Source: Gemmatimonas sp.
GTDB taxonomy: Bacteria; Gemmatimonadota; Gemmatimonadetes; Gemmatimonadales; Gemmatimonadaceae
DNA: 64,000 bases
Direction of reading: 5' to 3'
Assembly (NCBI GenBank): GCA_023910675.1
Contig: JAAVWC010000008.1
Location: 62,001-126,000, forward strand
The notes below the pieces were generated by a model. It was not told where the DNA came from and ran no database searches. It saw only the letters and a program-made list of their open reading frames with translations. Both the position numbers and the translations under genes were made by a program. Of the stretch, positions 8,860 to 17,117 are shown piece after piece. The stretch's first letter is position 1. Each line of letters opens with the position of its first letter.

Positions 8860-9099
8860 CTATTTCGGTTCCGGAGCGGCCTTCAGATACTCCCGGCACC
8901 ACCGCTCCAGTTGCTTCATCGCAGCGGTCTCGGCCGCGCCGGCAGACCTGGTGCCTGACACCTCGATCTTGATGTGCTGCTCCGCAATACCGGCGCCTGA
9001 GATAGCGCACACCACCTCGTGTCCGTCGAAGGTGGAGGTCTTCTTCTCCCGTATGGAGATAACGCGTGAGCGGGCCGGGAAGCTCATTTGTGGTTTCAT
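8860..9099 (-). CDS. Hypothetical small protein
   Basis: A 79-residue ORF with balanced composition: a basic N-terminus, a central stretch with alternating polar and hydrophobic residues, and a helical Ala/Glu/Lys-rich C-terminus ending APEPK. No motif or family is recognised. Its tail faces the tail of the small ORF at 8609-8833. It is more protein-like than the competing frames, but function is unknown. Confidence 0.5.
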   Translation of the reverse strand: MKPQMSFPARSRVISIREKKTSTFDGHEVVCAISGAGIAEQHIKIEVSGTRSAGAAETAAMKQLERWCREYLKAAPEPK

Positions 9100-9163
9100 C
9101 GTTGGATTGAGGTAGCGGCCTGGTCTTCAAGACCTAACCGATTGCACGCTGCCGGGGCGGCGT

Positions 9164-9382
9164 TCATGGCGTCAGGACGACAATCTTCTCGAGAATCGTC
9201 ACCACGTGCGCGTGGCGGACGCCTCGACACCTGCCTTCAGGAGTGTTCCAGACCGCCGCGGTGGTAGCCGGGTCGGCGTCTCCCGTGTGAAGGTGCGCCA
9301 CGGGGCCGCGAGGGCCGAACACACCGATGGCGGCGCGTTGGAGAAGCAGTACGCGGCGCCTAGGCGCGTTCGGAAGGACCAC
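9164..9382 (-). CDS. Small repeated protein family A, copy 1
   Basis: One of five related small ORFs in the island. The shared core is RRVLLLQRAA, then FGPxG, a short gap and (Y/H)LHT, as also seen at 16207, 16768 (start only), 20927 and 27671. I placed the start at GTG 9382, which gives 72 residues, close to the 76 residues of copy 2; the frame is open further upstream to 9595. The C-terminal third differs from the other copies. Function is unknown. Amphipathic Leu/Arg-rich helices are visible and no Cys pair or catalytic motif is present. Confidence 0.5.
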   Translation of the reverse strand: MVLPNAPRRRVLLLQRAAIGVFGPRGPVAHLHTGDADPATTAAVWNTPEGRCRGVRHAHVVTILEKIVVLTP

Positions 9383-9504
9383 GCCACCACGACCGATGGG
9401 ACGTGGCGACGTGGTCTCTTCTGAAAAACGGGAGTCCTCAACACGCACGGGAAGCGAGAGGCTCCAGGTGAGCGTCGAGCGGACGCCCACACTGGAACCC
9501 TTGT

Positions 9505-9759
9505 TTACTTCACGGTCCAGCGATGCCGCAGGCTGAACGCTGCGTAGCAGATACATCCGACGAAGGCCACGACCAACAGTCGCTTCTCCCACCACTCGTT
9601 AGCCATCGCCGCGCCCGCCATCACCGCCGCCAGCCCGGCGACGAATAGCCAGTGGGGGGGGCTCGATATAGTGCGCGGTAGTCGTCGCGTCACGTACCCA
9701 AAGCGAACGCTTGCGAGGAAGACGAGGAGCCACAGGAAAAAGCCGATGCGGTTATTCAT
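9505..9759 (-). CDS. Small membrane protein
   Basis: An 84-residue protein from an ATG at 9759. It has a hydrophobic segment near residues 5-20, a basic loop, then two more near residues 35-50 and 57-72, so three membrane helices are plausible, ending in a short basic tail. No family is recognised. It lies just downstream of the 3' half of the IS-split lipoprotein gene on the same strand and may belong to its operon. Confidence 0.5.
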   Translation of the reverse strand: MNNRIGFFLWLLVFLASVRFGYVTRRLPRTISSPPHWLFVAGLAAVMAGAAMANEWWEKRLLVVAFVGCICYAAFSLRHRWTVK

Positions 9760-9767
9760 GGTGTCCA

Positions 9768-10074
9768 CTAATCGCAGATGGTGTCTGAGTCCAGATACTC
9801 CCACGTCTGACCGTCATCGTACGAGATCTCCCAGACGATCTCACGACAATTGGACGGCCCGGTGCCCCCGCCGCCGCTGCCACCGCCACCGCCACCTGGG
9901 GGCGCAGTAGTAGTGGAATCAGGTTTTTTCTTGCAGCGCGCGGCTAAGCAGTCGGCAAGTGCCGCGCCTTCGTACATGACAGCCCCCGCCGCCACTACCA
10001 ACATCTGAAACGCCGGCGGAACTGACACGCATGTCAGAGGCAAAGCAATGCACGCCTCTAAGGCGATGAGATAC
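9768..10074 (-). pseudogene. 3' part of a lipoprotein gene split by an IS3-type element
   Basis: This segment continues in frame from the 5' part at 11344-12194 when the IS and one copy of the 3-bp target duplication are removed. It encodes a hydrophobic stretch, a Cys/Lys-rich patch, a Gly-rich linker of about 15 residues and an acidic C-terminus ending SDTICD. A TTG near 10043 could in principle start translation, but the rejoined reading frame is better support for a broken gene. Function is unknown; the product would lie outside the cytoplasmic membrane. Confidence 0.7.
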
Positions 10075-10115
10075 TGAACTTGCCCCGTTTCAGTAGAGCC
10101 GGGATGGTTGGGATT

Positions 10116-10976
10116 TTAAGCCGCGATTGATGGTACGGTGTGCAGGTGCTCAAACGCTAGTGGCGAGCGTTGACCGAGTGCCGAGTGTCGACGATGGGGG
10201 TTGTACCAGCCTTCGATGTAGCGGAAGAGGATGAGACGTGCGTGCGCATGCGACGTGAAGCGATGCTTCGCGAGACACTCGCATTCGAGGGTCGAGAAAA
10301 AGCTTTCGGCCATGGCGTTATCGTAAGCATCGCCACGCGAGCCCATCGACGGTCGCACGCCGAGCAGCTGGCACCGCTGTCCGAAGGCAAACGATCCGTA
10401 TTGACTGCCTTGGTCGGAGTGGTGAATGACGTGTGCCGCGCGCCGCTGCGTCGCCGCCATGTCGAGGGCATCGAGGACGACGGTCGTGTGCAGCGTATCA
10501 CGCATGGACCAGCCCACGATGCGTCGGCTGAACACATCGAGCACCACGGCGAGATAGAGAAAACCCGCAGCCGTCGGCACGTACGTGATGTCGGCGACCC
10601 AGAGCTGATTCGGCGCGGTCGCCCGGAAGTCGCGCTGGACGAGATCCGGCGCCAAGGGCGCCTCCGGTATCGCCCGACGCGGCCGCGCCGGTCCACGACG
10701 CTTGGAGACGCCGCAGAGACCATCCGTGCGCATCAAGCGCGCGACCCGCTTCTGACCGATCCGATAGCCGGCCTCCCGAAGATCTTCGAGGATGCGTGGC
10801 GCGCCGTAGGTCGCATCCGAGCGTGCGTGCGACGCACGAATCGCCACGCGGACCTCTGTATCACGCTGAGCGCGACGGGATGGCGCTCGCTGCCGCCACG
10901 CATAGTACCCACTCTCCGACACGCCGAGGACACGACACATCGTCGCCACCGGCAGGGTGGCCTGATTCGCACTCAC
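10116..10976 (-). CDS. IS3-family transposase OrfB
   Basis: A 286-residue integrase-core transposase. The DDE triad is visible as the Asp in LWVADITYV, the Asp in HHSDQGSQY and the Glu in AMAESFFSTLE. The region before the core resembles the HTH_21 domain of IS3 OrfB proteins. It overlaps orfA by four bases, typical of IS3 elements that make OrfA and a fused OrfAB by frameshift. All catalytic residues are present, so it may be active. Confidence 0.92.
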   Translation of the reverse strand: MSANQATLPVATMCRVLGVSESGYYAWRQRAPSRRAQRDTEVRVAIRASHARSDATYGAPRILEDLREAGYRIGQKRVARLMRTDGLCGVSKRRGPARPRRAIPEAPLAPDLVQRDFRATAPNQLWVADITYVPTAAGFLYLAVVLDVFSRRIVGWSMRDTLHTTVVLDALDMAATQRRAAHVIHHSDQGSQYGSFAFGQRCQLLGVRPSMGSRGDAYDNAMAESFFSTLECECLAKHRFTSHAHARLILFRYIEGWYNPHRRHSALGQRSPLAFEHLHTVPSIAA

Positions 10977-11287
10977 GAAGCGGAAGAGTCGGGCGGTATC
11001 GTCCCCGACTCCCGTGCGAACCAGGCCGCGGCTTTTCCCAGGATGTCGCGCTCCACCTTGAGCTGCCGATTCTCGCGACGGAGTCGACTCAGCTCCTCGC
11101 GCTCATCCGTCGTGAGGACGCTCGGGCGTTCGCCGCGATCCGCCTCCGCCTGAAAGATCCAATTCCGGATCGTCTGCTCGGACGGCTCGAACTCCTGCGC
11201 TAACTCTTTGGATGACCGACCGGCACGCGCCAACGCGATGATCTGCTCACGATAGGCGGGCGGGTAGGCCGCGGGACGACGGGGCAT
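10973..11287 (-). CDS. IS3-family transposase OrfA
   Basis: A 104-residue protein with an N-terminal helix-turn-helix (AYREQIIALARAGRSSKELA, then PSEQTIRNWIFQAE) and a C-terminal leucine-zipper-like coil (LSRLRRENRQLKVERDIL), the normal OrfA layout for binding the IS ends. It overlaps orfB. Confidence 0.9.
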   Translation of the reverse strand: MPRRPAAYPPAYREQIIALARAGRSSKELAQEFEPSEQTIRNWIFQAEADRGERPSVLTTDEREELSRLRRENRQLKVERDILGKAAAWFARESGTIPPDSSAS

Positions 11288-11343
11288 CAGGGACTCCTCC
11301 TCTCACACAGAGATGAAGGCTCCACCGAAGCGGGTCAAGTTCA

Positions 11344-12194
11344 TACTGCGTTGATGCTGCAGTCTGGGCTAACGCGGCAAGGGCCAGTTTGCCGGCAGCC
11401 GCCCAGCACGACCCGCCTTCTGCGACCGCCTGCTCTTCCGACTCTTCAAAACACGACTCGTCCACCGTGGCCGGGGCGGCGTGTGCGACCCTCGGAAGGA
11501 TCGCCTGCTGGATTGCTACGGTCGCGAGGCCGAGAAGCGCTCGCATACGCTGCGGAACGCTAAGGGTGCCGACCTGCGTCGGTGTGGCGGTGGCGTCGGT
11601 CACTAGCACCACGCGGCCTTTTGCATCCAACACGTACCCTGTCGAGCTTACGAGCTGGTTCTTACGAAGCCCACTCCCAAACACCAACGTGCCGATCTCC
11701 GTAGCGCGCCCATCGATCTCCGTGATCATGGTGGTGCGCCGACCACTCCGGTTATCCTGCTGCGCGATCTGGAGCGAAACCCTTTTCCCTTTCACGACGC
11801 CCAACGGAAGGCTTCTCGCTCCTTTCAGCTTCGGCCGAACGGGGCGGGAAAGGGAGAGTGCCGCGCCCGGGCTTTGCGGTGCAACCCGTCCCGGCGCCAT
11901 CGCATCGGCGATGGCGGCTCCAATCAGCGCGTCTTCAAGTTCATGCTTCCGCTTGAGACTAGCAGCAGAAGGGAGGGGGGGACGCGGTACTGATAGGTCT
12001 GTCGGCGCGATCCCATCCTGTGAGACATACTGCAGCTCTCCACCGTGGACCTTCCACACCGTCACCTGAAGGTTCTGCGTCGGTGAATGATCGACACCCT
12101 CTGGTGCTATTGTGGAATCCGCTTGGCACGCCGACAACGCGCCCGCCGCCAGTAGCCACGCTACTGGGCGAAGAAACAACGCACGCACTTTCAT
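11344..12194 (-). pseudogene. 5' part of a lipoprotein gene split by an IS3-type element
   Basis: Starts at ATG 12194 with a signal peptide and a lipobox ending LSAC near residue 20, so the intact product would be a lipid-anchored envelope protein of roughly 380 residues. The visible 280 codons include a Leu/Pro-rich stretch, a Lys/Arg-rich block and a region of beta-like repeats (GRATEIGTLVFGSGL). After TQY the frame enters the IS; with the IS removed it continues as TQYLIALEACIAL into 10074-9768. A similar lipoprotein layout occurs at 26397-27506. Function is unknown. Confidence 0.75.
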
Positions 12195-12718
12195 ACAAAC
12201 CTCATCTTCAAGAGTGAATTGTGTGGCAGACTGTGCCAGCAACAACCTGCGCAGTTTCGCATTCGCGTTACCGCACGCCGACGGTAGGACCGACCTCGCG
12301 ACTTGTCAACAGTGTCCAATGAGCGCTTTGTCCCTCATCGTGCGGAACGTGGCGCTGACTTTCGCTTGAAGACTGCAGGCGAGGATGCGGCGGTCGGGAA
12401 CGGCTGGAGGCGTATGCGTTCCGTATAGATAGATCGACGCGTCATCTCGCCGTCATCTCCTGCGGCCAGATTCCTCACGACGTGTGCGACGCGCCAGTCG
12501 CGCGGGCGGCTTATGATGGTCGTAGGCTGATGTACCCATTATACGTTTGGTGTGACGTCCTTTCCGGGCTGAAGAGGCGTGGCGAGGGGGAAAATACAGA
12601 CGAGGCAAGCACCGGCCTCGGTCCTAGTTATGGTTCAAATGCAGTAGTTGCAGGCCAGCGCGCGGCGGCCCAATCGCCTCCGCTTCACACGCTGTCTCAC
12701 GCCTCACAATGCCTTGCC
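12195..12718. other. Intergenic region with a degenerate family A start
   Basis: This 524-bp gap holds the upstream region of the lipoprotein gene (minus) and of tcmP (plus). Around 12400-12470 the minus strand repeats the conserved leader of family A genes (two TGACG boxes) followed by a degenerate start with ATA in place of ATG and a few family-like codons. No intact gene was found in the rest. Confidence 0.5.
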
Positions 12719-14062
12719 ATGTCGCGCAACAACCACTTCGAGCGGTTCGAGTCGCACACGCAGTTGAAGCACTTCCTGCTAAACGCGTACCTCAGGCAAT
12801 GGGCGCATATCCTCGTCCAGGATCGGGGCCGTGCCCACCGTCGTCCGCGGCGTATTTGGTTCATTGATGCCTTCGCTGGGTGCGGCAGGGATGGCGTCGG
12901 GGCTCCAGGCTCTCCTGTCATTGCGGCGGACGTGGCGCGGGAGATCGCAGCCGAATACTTCGGCGCGCCGAAGGGGACGGCACTCCTCCCCGACCGGGGC
13001 ATGCGGGTAATCGCGGTGGAGGCCAACGCGAAACGCGCTCGCAGGCTCAAAGGAAACATGCAGCCGTATGCCAGGGAAGAACCGCGCGTTGCGAGTGTGT
13101 ACACGGGCGTCTTGCAGGAATTCCTCGGCGACTTGCAGCCGCGAGTCCGCCACGATCCGGTGTTGTACTTCTTCGATCCGTTCGGCGTGGACGGGCTCGA
13201 CGCCGAGGTGCTCAATCAGGTATTCGATGGCCCGCGCCGAGAGGTGCTGTTGCTCTTCTCAGACACGGGGGCCGTCCGGCTCGCGGGGCACGCCGTAGCG
13301 CAAGCGCCAAATCGCGAGCAGCTGTTGGCGGAGCGAACGCGGACGAAGTCGCTCTTCGGGCAGGATGACGATGCGACGCTCGAGCAGGCTGACCTGACGT
13401 TCGTCGAGCAACGGCTTGGCGGCTACAGGGGCAAGCAGCAGTCGTACGACAAAATGACGCGGGCCTTCGGCACAGCCGCGTGGGTGGAGATCTTCCTGAA
13501 CACGCCGCCCGCACTCCGCCGCGAACGCCTGCTGGACCTATACGGCGAAACCTTGCGGAAGGCGGGCGCCAAGTACGTCTTGCGGTTTCAGGTGACGACC
13601 AGCGCCGGCGAACACAAGTACACACTTCTGCATGCTGCCACGCACTCTGCCGCGTTCGCGGCGATGAAGAAGGCCATGCACAGCGCCCGGCGGACGATAC
13701 CGCGCCTGGCCGAGCAGCCGGTGTTGTTCTCCCTCGACGACACCAAGTCGGCCGAGACCGATAGCCGGCGGCACAATGCGCCGGCCGTGGAGACGGTGGC
13801 CTCGGAAGAAGTGCGACACCTACACGATGCCGTGGAGCAGATTGCCCGACGCTTTGCCGGTCAGGCCGAGGTCCGCTGGATAGATGGGAGAGCTGGCCGC
13901 GTCGGCGTGAAGCACTATGCCCTGCATGACACGCCTCTACTCGTGCACCAATTCGACGACTTGAAGGGCGTGCTGGCCCGGCGTGGGTACCTCAAGACGG
14001 CCCGCCCTCTGACGTATGCGTTCCCGCAGGTGGCGGAGGACGGGCTGTCGAAGGCCAGCTAG
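12719..14062 (+). CDS. tcmP: Three-Cys-motif partner protein TcmP
   Basis: A 447-residue protein matching the TcmP family: an N-terminal segment HTQLKHFLLNAYLRQW, then RIWFIDAFAGCGRDG, a nucleotide-binding-like GSPVIAA stretch, and LYFFDPFGVDGL near residue 150. TcmP proteins are usually encoded beside a three-Cys-motif (DUF5131, Gp37/Gp68) protein. That partner is present here, convergent, with the two stop codons sharing a CTAG palindrome at 14059-14062. I chose the ATG at 12719; the open frame upstream is not protein-like. The biochemical role of the pair is not settled; a link to mobile elements or defence is inferred from context. Confidence 0.85.
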   Translation: MSRNNHFERFESHTQLKHFLLNAYLRQWAHILVQDRGRAHRRPRRIWFIDAFAGCGRDGVGAPGSPVIAADVAREIAAEYFGAPKGTALLPDRGMRVIAVEANAKRARRLKGNMQPYAREEPRVASVYTGVLQEFLGDLQPRVRHDPVLYFFDPFGVDGLDAEVLNQVFDGPRREVLLLFSDTGAVRLAGHAVAQAPNREQLLAERTRTKSLFGQDDDATLEQADLTFVEQRLGGYRGKQQSYDKMTRAFGTAAWVEIFLNTPPALRRERLLDLYGETLRKAGAKYVLRFQVTTSAGEHKYTLLHAATHSAAFAAMKKAMHSARRTIPRLAEQPVLFSLDDTKSAETDSRRHNAPAVETVASEEVRHLHDAVEQIARRFAGQAEVRWIDGRAGRVGVKHYALHDTPLLVHQFDDLKGVLARRGYLKTARPLTYAFPQVAEDGLSKAS

Positions 14063-14907
14063 CGCAGGGCGCCGGCGCGCGCGCGGCCAACCGGTCGCGC
14101 CGTCGCCTTCTTTCGGCGGGTGTCAATGGGGGGAGCCGGCAGCGCGACCGGGTACTCCTCCCACGTGCGACCTTCGAGGTCGCGGCCACCCGCCTTGGGG
14201 GTCCGGCCACCCCATTGCTTCCAGAAGAACGCCACGCCGGCCTCAAGGCACAGATCGCGCAACCCAGTGGCCCACGCCGGTTCCACAGGGCGATATCCGT
14301 TGCCGCTCTCGCCGCCCCCGATCACCCAGTGGATACCCGTGATGTCCAGCGCGGCCATCGTGCCATCTTCCGACCCATGCAACGGCCCCAATAGGGGCTC
14401 GGCGCTGATGAAGCGCACGGCGGCGGGTACGCGCCGGAGGGCGTCGACCCGGGCGGCAACGCGCATGTCCTCCACCGACGTGCCCAGCCACACGTTCTCC
14501 GGCCACGGCAGCTGATCGGCGAGTCGGAGCGCCCGCTCGGGCCGCTTCGTCAGCACTTGGAACTGATGCCAGTGGGCGCTGGCCATCACGTCGAAAACCT
14601 CTTTGATCTGCGCCACGGTGAAATGCGCGTGGAAGACATCGGACATCGAGTTCACGAACACGCGACGGGGTCGGCGCCAGCTTAGGGGTTGCTCGAGTCG
14701 TTCCGCCCACCAGCGGGGCGCGAACGGGTCCTCGCGGTGCTTCGCCGTGTCTCGCACCGGCGGCTGCGCGAGATAGATCTCGCGCGTTTTGGTCTGCGCG
14801 ACGGTGGCCGCATAGCAGTGATCACACCCCGCGCTGATCTTCGTGCACCCTGTCATGGGGTTCCAAGTGGCGTCGGTCCACTCGATGCCGGTATGCGTGC
14901 TGCTCAT
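14059..14907 (-). CDS. DUF5131 (phage Gp37/Gp68) three-Cys-motif protein
   Basis: A 282-residue protein starting TGIEWTDATWNP with the Cys cluster CTKISAGCDHCYA (C-x6-C-x2-C), the hallmark of the family and reminiscent of radical-SAM iron-sulfur sites. Further family blocks are VFVNSMSDVFH, QVLTKRP, WLGTSVED, FISAEPLLGP and WVIGGGESG. It is the known partner of TcmP, whose gene is convergent and overlaps by four bases. The chosen ATG at 14907 gives the canonical N-terminus; the frame stays open upstream. Confidence 0.9.
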   Translation of the reverse strand: MSSTHTGIEWTDATWNPMTGCTKISAGCDHCYAATVAQTKTREIYLAQPPVRDTAKHREDPFAPRWWAERLEQPLSWRRPRRVFVNSMSDVFHAHFTVAQIKEVFDVMASAHWHQFQVLTKRPERALRLADQLPWPENVWLGTSVEDMRVAARVDALRRVPAAVRFISAEPLLGPLHGSEDGTMAALDITGIHWVIGGGESGNGYRPVEPAWATGLRDLCLEAGVAFFWKQWGGRTPKAGGRDLEGRTWEEYPVALPAPPIDTRRKKATARPVGRARAGALR

Positions 14908-15008
14908 CGGGGCTCCACTCCAAGGGGACGCGCGTTGCGTGGCCAATTCGCCCGCACGAGCGAAGCGTAGCGCATCGGAAGCGTCTGTGCCGCTCGCGCT
15001 ACCGATGC

Positions 15009-15533
15009 TCAGCGTGTGTGCATGCGCGAAACTCGCTGAACGGGACAAAGCGCATGGGATGGCCCATCAGCGTGAACCGCTCGACGGGGGGTGAGCGACG
15101 CGAGGGGCACCGTGAACCACTCGTTCAACGGCACGTGGATGCCGAACCGTTCTGCAAAGGCCTTTCGTGCGGTGGCCACCTCCTTGACGTCGGCGCCAAA
15201 GAGGTGATCGCTCTCGGTGGAGAGCCGCCCTCGGGCCGTCTCGATGTCAGGGTCGTTCAGGTGACGCGCGTACGCCAAGGCAGCGTTACCGACCAGCGTG
15301 CCGAGGCCACGCCTGCGCTGACCGTTACGAAAAGGATCCGTGCCCTGCTCGGTGGTACCGTCGATGCCTTGGATGCGGTAGGCGTAGTGGCGGACCTCGG
15401 CCGTCAGGTTTACCTGCCACTCCCCGATCTTCGCGCTGAAGGTGAAGTAGCGGAGATCTCCATCATGGATATCAACGATCCACACCGCGCACTGATCGTT
15501 CGACCAGCAGTACCGGGAGGGTGGTGTACGCAT
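15009..15533 (-). CDS. Hypothetical protein
   Basis: A 174-residue ORF. The middle (residues about 20-120) is natural-looking, with beta-like segments (VWIVDIHDGDLRYFTFSA) and a Gly/Arg stretch RRRGLGTLVGNAAL that is loosely reminiscent of the acetyl-CoA loop of GNAT enzymes. That resemblance is weak and not relied on. The start is uncertain, and the last 20 residues are low-quality sequence. It lies upstream of the DUF5131 gene on the same strand. Confidence 0.45.
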   Translation of the reverse strand: MRTPPSRYCWSNDQCAVWIVDIHDGDLRYFTFSAKIGEWQVNLTAEVRHYAYRIQGIDGTTEQGTDPFRNGQRRRGLGTLVGNAALAYARHLNDPDIETARGRLSTESDHLFGADVKEVATARKAFAERFGIHVPLNEWFTVPLASLTPRRAVHADGPSHALCPVQRVSRMHTR

Positions 15534-15595
15534 TGCTCAACGACTCTGAAGGGCCAACGCTGGACGCCGGCACGGCGCCATATGCATGCTCGTGA

Positions 15596-16201
15596 ATGAC
15601 GGCCAAACATACCCAGCACGGGCTGAATGAGCGGGGGGCGGAGCAGCTCCTGGAGGTGCCTGCGGGCGCGGCGCGCACGGCCGTGTTCGGGGCGACCGTG
15701 CCGCCCGCCTCAGCGTTCGCGCTAGCTCAGCGCCTCAACGCACACATGGATTCACTCACCTACCAGCAGCGGCTCGGCGCGCTCGCGGACTTGAGTGAGG
15801 CAGCCCCTGTTTTCGCCTGCGTGCTCGCGGTGGGGCTGATGTGGCGCAAGGCGCCTGCCTCGGAGCTGGTCACCGTCGCTGATTGGACGCGCCGGGCTGT
15901 CCGCAAGACGAGCGGCCTCGCCGTGGCCCAACTGCTGCACCATGAACCTGGCCTCTCGAGGTACCTCCAGGCCGTTCTTGAGAGGAGGGTGGGGGCGACG
16001 CAGACAGAATGTCGCCCTCACCCGGCAGCCCGGCGTGCAGATCAGACGGCCGTCAAAATCCTTCATCCTCGATTTGTAAAGATCCTTAGCCGACAACCGT
16101 CAGCGAATTCTCCGAAACGGCACAGCGCTGCCGTAATGCAAAAGTCTTCTGACAGTGGACTGAGAATGTTTCTGACAAAACCCGCCACGAAAGGATTCTG
16201 A
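15596..16201 (+). CDS. Hypothetical protein
   Basis: A 201-residue ORF. Residues about 40-130 form a helical domain with balanced composition (LTYQQRLGALADLSEAAP, LHHEPGLSRYLQAVLERR). The tail after about residue 135 is Arg/Ser-rich and runs into a lower-GC segment with TTCTGACA repeats, so the true end of the functional protein may be earlier. No family is recognised. It is divergent from the ORF at 15009-15533. Confidence 0.45.
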   Translation: MTAKHTQHGLNERGAEQLLEVPAGAARTAVFGATVPPASAFALAQRLNAHMDSLTYQQRLGALADLSEAAPVFACVLAVGLMWRKAPASELVTVADWTRRAVRKTSGLAVAQLLHHEPGLSRYLQAVLERRVGATQTECRPHPAARRADQTAVKILHPRFVKILSRQPSANSPKRHSAAVMQKSSDSGLRMFLTKPATKGF

Positions 16202-16208
16202 CAGAATC
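16147..16208. promoter_or_regulatory. Three TTCTGACA repeats ending in a palindrome
   Basis: TTCTGACA occurs at 16147, 16170 and 16196, about 23-26 bp apart. The last copy lies inside a 15-bp palindrome (GATTCTG-A-CAGAATC, 16194-16208). The stretch is richer in A/T than its surroundings. It could be an operator array, but no adjacent regulator is identified. Confidence 0.35.
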
Positions 16209-16437
16209 AGCCGTGTCCGCCAGGATGCCCCTTTTCGCACGACACGGCGAATGCGCGAAGGGCCTCCTCGGCTCGGCGACCCACCTCTCCCCCAGCCCAG
16301 GCCGCAGCGGCGGGGGGCGTGCCGAGCGCCGGATGGTAGGTGTGCAGGTAGGTCGAGGCCCCATGGGGGCCGAACAGGATTGCCGCAGCCCGCTGGAGAA
16401 GGAGCACGCGGCGCTCTTGGGCGGTGGAGAGGCGCAT
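16207..16437 (-). CDS. Small repeated protein family A, copy 2
   Basis: A 76-residue protein and the clearest member of the family: MRL start, ERRVLLLQRAAAILFGPHG, YLHT, a Pro/Ala-rich turn, then GGEVGRRAEEALRAF. The Leu/Arg-rich first helix and the Glu/Arg-rich last helix suggest a small helical hairpin. The leader upstream of the ATG has two TGACG boxes also seen at other copies. It follows a family B gene by 50 bp on the same strand. Function is unknown. Confidence 0.6.
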   Translation of the reverse strand: MRLSTAQERRVLLLQRAAAILFGPHGASTYLHTYHPALGTPPAAAAWAGGEVGRRAEEALRAFAVSCEKGHPGGHG

Positions 16438-16487
16438 ACGTGACGATAGATCGACGCGTCATCTCTCCGTCATCGTCCCGCGGGACG

Positions 16488-16721
16488 TCAGTGCACCTCT
16501 CGAGGCGGCGGGGCTGAGCTCTCCGGCAGCGTCGGGCGATCCTCGGGCCGAAGATCGGGGAGGTCCTCGGGCGCGATCCAGTGCACTTTACCCTCACGCC
16601 ATACCACCCATGGCACGCCCATCGCCTTGTGAACAGCCATCTCTCGGCGAAGCGCCTGGTTCACATAGAAGAGTGCGTCCTCAATGCGCTCAGGCCGTGG
16701 TGCATCGTTTGGCTCACTCAT
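16488..16721 (-). CDS. Small repeated protein family B, copy 1
   Basis: A 77-residue protein from ATG 16721. The core is YVNQALRREMAVHKAMGVPW, then VHWIAPEDLPDLRPEDRPT, and it ends in a Pro/Ser-rich tail. Residues such as the VHK/IHE helix, the HWI/RWI-P-E segment and EDRPT-P-SAPP are shared with the ORF at 21438-21722. The helix alone recurs at 21289-21435. Family B genes lie next to family A genes at two loci. Function is unknown. Confidence 0.6.
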   Translation of the reverse strand: MSEPNDAPRPERIEDALFYVNQALRREMAVHKAMGVPWVVWREGKVHWIAPEDLPDLRPEDRPTLPESSAPPPREVH

Positions 16722-16767
16722 CGGGTGTGCTGCCTCACCATCGGGGGTGCTGCCGTGCGGCACGGCG

Positions 16768-17049
16768 CTACACGTGGTCGTCTTCCGGAGCATGGGCCGT
16801 ACAGGCGGCGATCCACGCATCGCCCCACGGATGCCAGCGCGCAGCCGCGCTACAGCGATGGCACGTCAGTGTGCCCGCCGCCTCCAGTGCCCTGTTGGGC
16901 GCGATGGTCGCCGGCGGATCTACCTCATCGGTCGTCGTGCGGTCTTGATTCATCAGGGTAATCTCCCCGTCCAAACCCGTTTGCGAAAGCTGCACGGCGG
17001 CGCGTTGGAGGAGCAGGACGCACCGTTCGGCAGGCGTAGGCAAGCGCAT
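16768..17049 (-). CDS. Family A start fused to a small CxxC protein
   Basis: The first 18 residues (MRLPTPAERCVLLLQRAA) match family A, after which the sequence diverges. An internal ATG at 16953 starts a 61-residue stretch with a CHRC pair and a later Cys, possibly a small zinc-binding protein. The locus may be a family A leader and start fused to another gene, or the 61-residue ORF may be the only real product. Upstream are TGACG boxes like those of copy 2. Confidence 0.4.
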   Translation of the reverse strand: MRLPTPAERCVLLLQRAAVQLSQTGLDGEITLMNQDRTTTDEVDPPATIAPNRALEAAGTLTCHRCSAAARWHPWGDAWIAACTAHAPEDDHV

Positions 17050-17117
17050 AACCGACGTTAGGCGCGTGCGTCAGCAGCGCGTCATCTCGCACCAGCGCTG
17101 ATGCCGCTAGCCGTCTA

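Larger units (their letters stand above)
10075..11343 (-). mobile_element. IS3-family insertion sequence, 1269 bp, with 3-bp target duplication
   Basis: The ends start TGAACTTG and finish CAAGTTCA, as imperfect inverted repeats of about 25 bp. The 3-bp direct repeat TAC flanks both ends (10072-10074 and 11344-11346). It contains orfA (10973-11287) and orfB (10116-10976). Removing it restores an open lipoprotein frame, so insertion was precise. Confidence 0.9.

Noticed and set aside
15009..15533. GNAT acetyltransferase
   Set aside because: Only a short RRRGLG stretch supports it; the other GNAT motifs are not visible.
16768..17049. Full family A member at this locus
   Set aside because: Only the first 18 residues match; the rest lacks FGPxG and YLHT, so it is listed as a fusion.
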